The notes below the pieces were generated by a model. That model saw nothing but the letters and a program-made list of their open reading frames with translations. It was not told the DNA's origin and ran no database searches. Below, piece after piece: positions 16,065-22,876 of a stretch of 64,000 nucleotides of DNA. Location of the stretch: the NCBI GenBank assembly GCA_946480925.1, contig CAMLLU010000001.1, positions 154,108 through 218,107 on the forward strand. Reading direction: 5' to 3'. The translations under genes were made by a program, and so were the position numbers. Source of the DNA: an uncultured Rivibacter sp. (GTDB lineage: Bacteria > Pseudomonadota > Gammaproteobacteria > Burkholderiales > Burkholderiaceae). Position 1 is the stretch's first letter. Every line of letters starts with the position of its first letter.

Positions 16065-16996
16065 AAAGACTGGCTGCCTGCACCCTGCTGGTTGCTGCCT
16101 GTAGCGCAGCCCACGCGCTTGAAATCACCGACGACGCCGGCCGCCGGCACGTGCTGAACGGGCCGGCGCAACGCGTCATCACGCTGGCGCCCAATCTCAC
16201 GGAAATGGTCTACGCAGTGGGCGGCGGCGCGCAGCTGGTGGGCACCGTGGCCACCAGCGACCACCCCGAGGCAGCCCGCACCGTGCCGCGCGTGGGCGAC
16301 CACCAGCGGCTCGACATCGAACGCATCGTCGCGCTCAAGCCCGATGCGGTGCTGGTGTGGCACCACGGCAATGCGGGGCGCGAACTGGCTCAGCTCGAGA
16401 CCGCAGGCTTGCGCCTGGTGTACCTGGAGCCACAACGGCTCGACGAGATCGCCCGCACCATCGAACGCGTGGGCGAGTTGCTCGGTCGCAAAGCAGCGGC
16501 CGGGCAGAAGGCGCAGGCGCTGACCGCCGCACTGGCGTCTTTGCGGGCCGAGCACGCGGGCAGCGAGCCCGTGCGGGTCTTCTACCAGGTGTGGCAGCAG
16601 CCGCTGATGACGGTGAACGACCGCCAGCTCGTCAGCGACGTGATCCGCCTGTGCGGCGGGCGCAACGTGTTCGGCCACCTCGCGCCGCTGGTGCCGCAGC
16701 TGTCCACCGAGTCGGTGGTGGCCGCGCGGCCGGAAGTGATCATGGCCGCGCGTGAGGGCGGGCCTGAAGCCCCCGGCGGCGGGGCGCGCCGCGAACCCGC
16801 TCTCCCGTCGTTCGAGATGTGGGCGAGCTTCCGGCAGATGCCTGCCGTGCAGCACCGCTGGCTCTACACCTTGCCCGGCGACGTGATCAGCCGCCAGGGC
16901 CCGCGCATCGACGAAGGCGCCCGCGCCTTGTGCCAGGCGCTCGACGAAGTGCGCGCCGAACGCGCGCGGCTGCGCACTCGCACATCGACTCCCTGA
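16061..16996 (+). CDS. btuF: Periplasmic cobalamin-binding protein
   Basis: A 311-residue substrate-binding protein with a signal peptide (MKRLAACTLLVAACSAAHA). The class III fold begins RVITLAPNLTEMVYAVGGG and continues VGTVATSDHPEAARTVPRVG, IERIVALKPDAVLVWH, and NVFGHLAPLVPQLSTESVVA. BtuF hands B12 or cobinamide to BtuCD. Its place between cobU and cobT, not next to btuC, is unusual but the overlaps show co-expression. Confidence 0.9.
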   Translation: MKRLAACTLLVAACSAAHALEITDDAGRRHVLNGPAQRVITLAPNLTEMVYAVGGGAQLVGTVATSDHPEAARTVPRVGDHQRLDIERIVALKPDAVLVWHHGNAGRELAQLETAGLRLVYLEPQRLDEIARTIERVGELLGRKAAAGQKAQALTAALASLRAEHAGSEPVRVFYQVWQQPLMTVNDRQLVSDVIRLCGGRNVFGHLAPLVPQLSTESVVAARPEVIMAAREGGPEAPGGGARREPALPSFEMWASFRQMPAVQHRWLYTLPGDVISRQGPRIDEGARALCQALDEVRAERARLRTRTSTP

Positions 16997-17008
16997 AATT
17001 CGCACTCC

Positions 17009-18163
17009 ATGATCATGAAAACACTGGAACAGCAGCTCCCCCGTATCGAACCGGTTCACGACGCGGCATTGCACGCGCGGCTGCAGCGCCGCATCGACCG
17101 CAAGACCAAGCCGCTGGGCGCACTGGGCCGCATCGAGTCGCTCGCGCTGCAGCTCGGGCTCATCTTGCGTGACGAAGCCCCGGTGCTGCGCGAACCGCAG
17201 ATGCTGGTGTTTGCGGCCGACCATGGGTTGGCCACGCGCGGCGTATCGGCCTATCCGCAAGCCGTGACCGCGCAGATGGTGAGCAACATGCTCGCCGGTG
17301 GTGCTGCGGTGAGTGTGCTGGCACGCCAGCATGGCCTCGCCCTGACGGTCATCGATGCAGGCGTGAATTCCAGCACCGTGCCCGATCAACACGCCGGGCA
17401 CCCCGTCGAGAGCGGGCGGGCCCTGCCTGGAGCGGCCGTGCGGCGTGGCGGCCAGGGGATCACCTCGCTCGGGGAGAGCACGCATCCCCCCGGCCTGCTG
17501 CTGCGCAAGATGGGCCCGGGCACGCGCGATGCGCTGCTGGAGCCAGCCATGACCGTGGAGCAATGTGTCGGTGCGGTCTCCGCCGGGCGTGCCGTGGTGC
17601 GCGGGCTGCCGGGCAACGCGGTGCTGTTGGGTGAAATGGGCATCGGCAACACGTCGAGTGCGTCGCTGCTGCTTTCACGCATCACGAACACCCCCATCGA
17701 GCGTTGCACCGGGCGTGGCACAGGCCTGAGCGACGAGGCGCTGGCGCGCAAGGCGCAGGTGTTGCGCAACGTGCTCGAAGCGCACGGGCAGGCACATGAG
17801 CCGCTGCAGGCGCTCGCCGCGTTCGGCGGTTTCGAGATCGCCATGATGGTGGGCGCCGCGTTGCAGGCCGCCAGCGAACGGCGCGTCGTGGTGGTCGATG
17901 GCTTCATCGCCACCAGCGCATTGCTCGTGGCCCATGCGCTGCAGCCGGCCGTGCACGGGTACTGCGTGTATGCGCACCGATCGGGCGAGGCAGGGCACGC
18001 GCTGATGCTCGAGCACCTGGGGGCCGAACCGCTGCTGGACCTCGGCCTGCGCCTGGGTGAAGGCTCTGGCGCGGCACTGGCCTGGCCGCTCATCGACTCG
18101 GCCGCACACCTGTTGTGCGAGATGGCCAGCTTCGAATCCGCAGGCGTGTCCGACGCGCTGTGA
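17009..18163 (+). CDS. cobT: Nicotinate-nucleotide:DMB phosphoribosyltransferase
   Basis: A 384-residue cytoplasmic enzyme that activates the lower ligand: dimethylbenzimidazole plus nicotinate mononucleotide give alpha-ribazole phosphate. Family motifs are KPLGALGRIESLALQL near residue 32, FAADHGLATRGVSAYP near residue 70, GEMGIGNTSSASLL near residue 210, VVVDGFIATSAL, and LRLGEGSGAALAWPL near residue 350, which holds the catalytic glutamate. ATG 17009 follows btuF by 12 bases; a second in-frame ATG is at 17015. The length is slightly above the usual 350 residues. Confidence 0.94.
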   Translation: MIMKTLEQQLPRIEPVHDAALHARLQRRIDRKTKPLGALGRIESLALQLGLILRDEAPVLREPQMLVFAADHGLATRGVSAYPQAVTAQMVSNMLAGGAAVSVLARQHGLALTVIDAGVNSSTVPDQHAGHPVESGRALPGAAVRRGGQGITSLGESTHPPGLLLRKMGPGTRDALLEPAMTVEQCVGAVSAGRAVVRGLPGNAVLLGEMGIGNTSSASLLLSRITNTPIERCTGRGTGLSDEALARKAQVLRNVLEAHGQAHEPLQALAAFGGFEIAMMVGAALQAASERRVVVVDGFIATSALLVAHALQPAVHGYCVYAHRSGEAGHALMLEHLGAEPLLDLGLRLGEGSGAALAWPLIDSAAHLLCEMASFESAGVSDAL

Positions 18164-18942
18164 TGCAACACGAACTGCGGCTCTTCTTCATTGCGCTGCA
18201 GTTCCTCACGCGTGTGCCGGTGCCGCGCTGGGTGGGCTGGCGCGACGAATGGCTGCACGACAGCGCCCGCCACTTCGCGGCGGTTGGCATCGTGGTCGGC
18301 GCGGTTTGCGCGGTGGTGTATCACGCGGCGCTGTGGCTGTGGCCACCGGCGGTGGCCATCGGGCTGTCAGTGGCGGCCGGCCTGCTGCTCACCGGTGCGT
18401 TCCACGAAGACGGCTTTGCCGACGTGTGCGACGGCCTCGGTGGTGCCACGAGCCGCGAGCGTGCGCTGGCCATCATGAAGGACTCGCGCATCGGCGCCTA
18501 TGGCGCCATCGGCATCGCCATGATGTTGGGCCTCAAGGCTGCCGCGCTCGTGAGCCTGCCCACTGGCTGGGTGGCCGCGGCGCTGGTGCTGGCGCACGGG
18601 GCTTCGCGTGCAGCGGCGGTGAGCCTGATCCGCTGGCTGCCCTATGCCGGTGACGTGGAGCACGCCAAGGCCAAGCCGCTGGCGCAGCGGCTGTCAGCAG
18701 CCGGGCTTTGGGTGTCGTGGGGCTGGGTGCTGCAGGTGGCCGCCGCACTCGCGGCGTGGCGGCCTGCAGCGGCGCTTGCAGTGATGGGCGCCTTGCTGCT
18801 GGTCATTGCCTGTGCCGTACTGTGCGCGCGCTGGTTCAAGCAGCGTTTGGGGGGCTACACGGGCGATTGCCTGGGCGCGACGCAGCAGTTGTGCGAGCTC
18901 ACGGCCTACCTCGGGCTGCTGGCGCTGCTGCGCCATGTCTGA
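18163..18942 (+). CDS. cobS: Adenosylcobinamide-GDP ribazoletransferase (cobalamin synthase)
   Basis: A 259-residue inner-membrane enzyme with about six helices that joins AdoCbi-GDP to alpha-ribazole (phosphate). The family motif FHEDGFADVCDGLGG (near residue 80) binds metal, and FLTRVPVPRWVGW marks the N-terminus. The start ATG shares one base with the cobT stop. It completes the loop together with cobU and cobT. Confidence 0.94.
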   Translation: MQHELRLFFIALQFLTRVPVPRWVGWRDEWLHDSARHFAAVGIVVGAVCAVVYHAALWLWPPAVAIGLSVAAGLLLTGAFHEDGFADVCDGLGGATSRERALAIMKDSRIGAYGAIGIAMMLGLKAAALVSLPTGWVAAALVLAHGASRAAAVSLIRWLPYAGDVEHAKAKPLAQRLSAAGLWVSWGWVLQVAAALAAWRPAAALAVMGALLLVIACAVLCARWFKQRLGGYTGDCLGATQQLCELTAYLGLLALLRHV

Positions 18943-19528
18943 GCCGGTGTCGTCGTCGCTGTGGCTGTGGCGCCACCCGCGGCCGGAGGGCGGGGCGGGG
19001 CGCTGCTATGGCCAGTGCGACTTGCCGGTCGACCGCCGCCAGGCCAAGCGCCTGGCGCACCGAATCCGCCAGGTGGCACGACGCCAGGCGCTGCCCCACG
19101 TGGTGTGGACGTCGCCGCTGACGCGCTGCCGCGATGTGGGCCAGTGGTTGCGCCGCTGGGGCTGGCAGCACCGCGTCGACGCCGCCTTGAGCGAGCTTCA
19201 CTTCGGCGCCTGGGAAGGCCGCCCATGGAGCGAGCTGCCGCGCGAAGACATCGACACCTGGGTGCAGGACTTCGCGAAGCATGCGCCCGGCGGTGGCGAA
19301 GCCTTGCCGGTGTTCGCCGATCGCGTGCGACGTTTCATGCAAGCGCATGCCGGGCATTGCACGCTCGTGGTCGCGCACGGCGGTTGGATGGTGATGGCAC
19401 GCTGGTTGACCGATCAACCGGATCGAGCCTTCACGGCTGCAGACTGGTCGGCTGCGCCGCCCTATGGCAGTTGCTGGGTCAACCCGCCAGCCGTGCTCCA
19501 AACCTCCCGTCCCCGCCGACCCCGATGA
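18935..19528 (+). CDS. cobC: Alpha-ribazole phosphatase-like histidine phosphatase
   Basis: A 197-residue member of the histidine phosphatase superfamily. The catalytic motif reads LWRHPRPEGG (RHP instead of RHG, a known CobC variant in betaproteobacteria), followed by CYGQCDLPV, TSPLTRC, and the second histidine in LVVAHGGWM near residue 145. It would remove the phosphate left by CobT/CobS. Its start overlaps cobS by 8 bases. Its last 50 bases overlap the convergent helicase gene, so the C-terminal 16 residues are shared DNA. Confidence 0.88.
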   Translation: MSEPVSSSLWLWRHPRPEGGAGRCYGQCDLPVDRRQAKRLAHRIRQVARRQALPHVVWTSPLTRCRDVGQWLRRWGWQHRVDAALSELHFGAWEGRPWSELPREDIDTWVQDFAKHAPGGGEALPVFADRVRRFMQAHAGHCTLVVAHGGWMVMARWLTDQPDRAFTAADWSAAPPYGSCWVNPPAVLQTSRPRRPR

Positions 19529-21314
19529 TCAGCCGCTGCGTGGCCCGGGTGGCTCCCACGTAGAACAGGCGAGCCTCGTCGCGTTCGTCTTCACCCTGTG
19601 CGGGCATGTGGCCCACGCCCACCATCGCCACCACCGGAAACTCGAGCCCTTTGCTGGCATGCAGTGTCAGCACCTTGATGGTGTCGGCAGCGGGGTCGTA
19701 GCTGCCCGAGCCTTTGCGCACCTGGTGCGGCAGGCGGCGTTGGCGCAGCACGCCGGCGCAGGTCTCCATCTCGCTGTAGTGCCGGCAGAGAATGGCCATG
19801 TCACTCCAGGCGTGGCCTTCTTCGTGGGCGGCGCCCAGCAGTTCGGCCACCTTCTGCACTTCTTCGCGCAAGGTGGGCAGGCGGATGATGAGCGGCGGTT
19901 CCCCGTTGCGCCCGCAGCTCACGGGCTTGAGCAGCGGCACGCCGTCGTCGTCCTTGTCTTCGGCGGTCAAAAGGTCGGCCGCAACCAGGCTGGCAGCCTG
20001 CAGGATCTGCCGCGTGTTGCGGTAATTGATCTTGAGGATGGTGGTACGCCCCTGCGCCTGGATGCCCACGCTCTTGAAGCTGAACTGCTTGCTCCTGCTG
20101 CGCTCGTAGATGCTTTGCGCATCGTCGTAGAGCACCAGCAGGCTGTTGGTGGTCGGGTCCACCATCTGTACCACGAGCTTGAGCCATTCAGGCGCGAAGT
20201 CGTGGCCTTCGTCGATGAGTACCGCCTGGTATTGCCCGCCAGGGATCTGCCGGCGTTCCACGGCTCGGATCACGCGCTCGACGAGTTCCGCGACGTATCG
20301 AGCCGCTCCGACTTGCCCGGGCAGGGCCTGGCCGAAGTGCACGAGCTGGTCGCGGCACCATTTGTGGAAGTGCACCACATGCACGCGGTGAGCAACGCCC
20401 TTGGCGTCCATCACGCGGGCCAGTTGCTTGGAAAGCGGCTCGTTGTAGCAGAGCACGAGGATGGGCTTGCTGGCCGTCGTCTGCGCCTTGGCCAGGTGCT
20501 CGGCGCGGTAACCAAGCAACATGGTCTTGCCCGAGCCGGCAACGCCGTGGATCACGCGGTGTCCCTCGCCCAGGCTGCGTGCCAGCTGCTCCTGCTGCAG
20601 GTCCATCACGCGCATGATGCTGGGGAGCTCAAGGGTTTCGTCGTCTTCGCCGGCCTCAGCACCGGCCGCGAACAGGGCGCCCTGCACCGGCACTCGCACC
20701 TCGGGAAACATGATCCAGCGTACGCGATCGAGTTGCGGCAGCGACATGGCGCCACCCATCATGAAGGGGAACATGTCCCACAGGCGGCTTTGCAATGCCT
20801 CCGCGTCTACCTGCCCGCCCATTTCGTCCTGGCAGATCACGCGGTGGGGCTCGATGGCGTGGCCGAGTTCGGCCTTGTCGAACTGCGCACGGGTGATGTT
20901 GGGCAGCACCACGCCGTAGCTCCATGGAAAGGCAAGCTTGCCCTGGTGGCGGCCTTCAGGGTGCACCAGCTGTGGGTCGCGCTCCAGCGCGTTGACCACC
21001 TGATGGGTGTACTGCCGCGCCTGCTCCAGCGGGTTGGCAATGGTCTTGGGGCCCAGCTCGCCGTGGATGTCCCACGTGTGCTTGTTGGCCTGGATGAGCG
21101 TGGAAAGCCGGAAGTCCTTGACCTCGAGGATCAGGATGCCCCGGCGCGGGTGCAAGACCACGAAGTCCGGGTGCTGGTAGCGGGGGCCGACGGCCACGTC
21201 GTACCAGAGGAGGTAGTCGGCGTCGAGCTTCTGTTCGAGCCGCTCGGCGGTGCGGCGCTCGCCCGGCGTCATGCGCGAGACGCAGCTGCCCAGGGCAGGT
21301 ATCAGTGTGGCCAT
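19479..21314 (-). CDS. NERD-domain UvrD-like DNA helicase
   Basis: A 611-residue protein. A NERD (nuclease-related) domain spans about residues 15-130, with the restriction-fold core HPDFVVLHPRRGILILEVKD near residue 50 (D...E-x-K). A superfamily 1 helicase follows: Walker A VAGSGKTMLL near residue 265, Walker B LIDEGHDFAPEW, motif III YDDAQSIYE, NYRNTRQI, TLHASKGLEFP and VGATRATQRL. NERD helicases are scattered accessory genes, some linked to DNA processing or defence. GGAAAGGG directly precedes the ATG. It stands alone in its strand context, and its 3' end overlaps cobC. Confidence 0.88.
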   Translation of the reverse strand: MATLIPALGSCVSRMTPGERRTAERLEQKLDADYLLWYDVAVGPRYQHPDFVVLHPRRGILILEVKDFRLSTLIQANKHTWDIHGELGPKTIANPLEQARQYTHQVVNALERDPQLVHPEGRHQGKLAFPWSYGVVLPNITRAQFDKAELGHAIEPHRVICQDEMGGQVDAEALQSRLWDMFPFMMGGAMSLPQLDRVRWIMFPEVRVPVQGALFAAGAEAGEDDETLELPSIMRVMDLQQEQLARSLGEGHRVIHGVAGSGKTMLLGYRAEHLAKAQTTASKPILVLCYNEPLSKQLARVMDAKGVAHRVHVVHFHKWCRDQLVHFGQALPGQVGAARYVAELVERVIRAVERRQIPGGQYQAVLIDEGHDFAPEWLKLVVQMVDPTTNSLLVLYDDAQSIYERSRSKQFSFKSVGIQAQGRTTILKINYRNTRQILQAASLVAADLLTAEDKDDDGVPLLKPVSCGRNGEPPLIIRLPTLREEVQKVAELLGAAHEEGHAWSDMAILCRHYSEMETCAGVLRQRRLPHQVRKGSGSYDPAADTIKVLTLHASKGLEFPVVAMVGVGHMPAQGEDERDEARLFYVGATRATQRLIIGVGGDGRFGARLAG

Positions 21315-21393
21315 CCCTTTCCACCCACTTTCTGCTTGTCGTGGGGTGCATCTTGCCAAAGATGCGAGATGGGTTTGAGCGCGTGATGTGCCG

Positions 21394-22044
21394 CTACTGC
21401 GGCTGCAGCAGCTTCTCGTCGTAGTGGCACCACGGCACCACCTTGCATTCCCAGCAGCGCGGCTTGCGGGCCTGGCACACGTAGCGGCCGTGCAATATCA
21501 GCCAGTGGTGCGCGTCGCCCATGTAGGCCTCGGGCACACGCTTGAGCAACCCCAGCTCCACCTGCAACGGGTTCTTGCCGGGGGCGAGCTGCGTGCGGTT
21601 GCTCACGCGGAAGATGTGCGTGTCCACCGCCATCGTCGGCTCGCCGAAGGCCACGTTGAGCACCACGTTGGCGGTCTTGCGGCCCACGCCGGGCAACGCC
21701 TCCAGCGCCTCGCGCGAGCGCGGCACCTCGCCGCCGTGGCGTTCCACCAGGATGCGGCAGGTCTCGAGCAGGTGCTTGGCCTTGTTGCGGTACAGGCCGA
21801 TGGTCTTGATGTACTCGCACAGCGTGTCGTAGCCGAGGTCGAGCAGCGCTTGCGGCGTGTTGGCCACCGGGAACAGGCGCCGCGTCGCCTTGTTCACGCC
21901 CACGTCGGTGGCCTGGGCCGACAGCAGCACGGCGGCAAGCAGCTCGAACACCGAGGTGAACTCCAGCTCCGAGGCCGGTTGCGGGTTGGCGGCCTTGAGC
22001 GTGGCGAAGAAGGCTTCGATGTCAGCGGGCGTCATCAGCGTCAT
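21394..22044 (-). CDS. nth: Endonuclease III
   Basis: A 216-residue DNA glycosylase/AP lyase that removes oxidised pyrimidines. The helix-hairpin-helix LPGVGRKTANVVL near residue 112 contains the catalytic lysine; VDTHIFRVSNR supplies the catalytic aspartate. The C-terminal cysteines C-x6-C-x2-C-x5-C (CQARKPRCWECKVVPWC) bind the [4Fe-4S] cluster. Its first 23 bases overlap the end of truC, so the two are co-transcribed. Confidence 0.96.
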   Translation of the reverse strand: MTLMTPADIEAFFATLKAANPQPASELEFTSVFELLAAVLLSAQATDVGVNKATRRLFPVANTPQALLDLGYDTLCEYIKTIGLYRNKAKHLLETCRILVERHGGEVPRSREALEALPGVGRKTANVVLNVAFGEPTMAVDTHIFRVSNRTQLAPGKNPLQVELGLLKRVPEAYMGDAHHWLILHGRYVCQARKPRCWECKVVPWCHYDEKLLQPQ

Positions 22045-22795
22045 GGGCGCGCAGTGTAGGGGCAGGTCGCCCGCCGACCCACCCTTCGTGGCGCAGCAGA
22101 ACCTGCCAGTCCTCGTTCCACGGTTGCTCGATGCCGGAGCCGATGCGCAGCCTCTCGCCTTCACGTGCCGGATGCGGCAGCTCGATCTCCAGCGCATGCA
22201 GCCACAGCCGCTGCAGACCCAGGCGCGCCGCCCACCAGCGGTTCAGCGGCCCCTTGCCGTGCGTTGCATCGCCGATGACGGGGTGCGCGATGTGCTTCAA
22301 GTGCCGGCGGATCTGGTGGCGCCGGCCTGTGTGCGGCTCGGCCTGCACCAGCGCGGCGCGCGTGGTGGCGTGGCGCCCGTCGGGTTCGGGCAGCTCCAGG
22401 GGGGCCAGCCGTTCGATGAACGTCGTGGCGGGCTGTGCAGGTGCGTCGCGCGCCGTGTCTTCCTCCCGCAGCGCGTGGTCCACCAGCATTCGCCCGGCGG
22501 GCCAGCCGCGCACGAAGGCGATGTAGCGCTTGTGCACGCGCTGGCCCTCGAACGCCGCGCCCAGCTCGCGCGCCACCTCGGGCGTGAGCGCGAACAGCAG
22601 CACGCCCGAAGTGCCCTTGTCGAGCCGGTGCACGGGGTAGACGAGCCGGCCGAGCTGGTCGCGCACCATCTGCATCGCAAAGCGCGTTTCATGTGCATCG
22701 AGGCCGGTGCGGTGCACCAGCAGGCCGGGCGGCTTGTGCACGGCCACGAGCCAGGCGTCGAGGTGGAGAACGGGCAGCACAGCGACGGAGTTCAC
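22022..22795 (-). CDS. truC: RluA-family tRNA pseudouridine synthase (TruC-like)
   Basis: A 257-residue enzyme with the catalytic motif HRLDKGTSGVLLF near residue 52, the segment PHTGRRHQIRRHLKHI, and GDATHGKGPLNRWW, as in TruC, which makes pseudouridine 65 in tRNA. There is no S4 domain, which also fits TruC. The start is uncertain: GTG (complement 22793-22795) is used here; GTG at complement 22778-22780 (giving LPVLHLDAW) is equally good, and neither has a clear ribosome-binding site. It overlaps nth by 23 bases. Confidence 0.85.
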   Translation of the reverse strand: MNSVAVLPVLHLDAWLVAVHKPPGLLVHRTGLDAHETRFAMQMVRDQLGRLVYPVHRLDKGTSGVLLFALTPEVARELGAAFEGQRVHKRYIAFVRGWPAGRMLVDHALREEDTARDAPAQPATTFIERLAPLELPEPDGRHATTRAALVQAEPHTGRRHQIRRHLKHIAHPVIGDATHGKGPLNRWWAARLGLQRLWLHALEIELPHPAREGERLRIGSGIEQPWNEDWQVLLRHEGWVGGRPAPTLRAHDADDAR

Positions 22796-22876
22796 GCAAC
22801 AGGCTTCACAAACAATGCGACACGGCGATGATGCCTTGCCACAATGCGCGGGCGATGGTGCGCCGTGGGGAGACGC

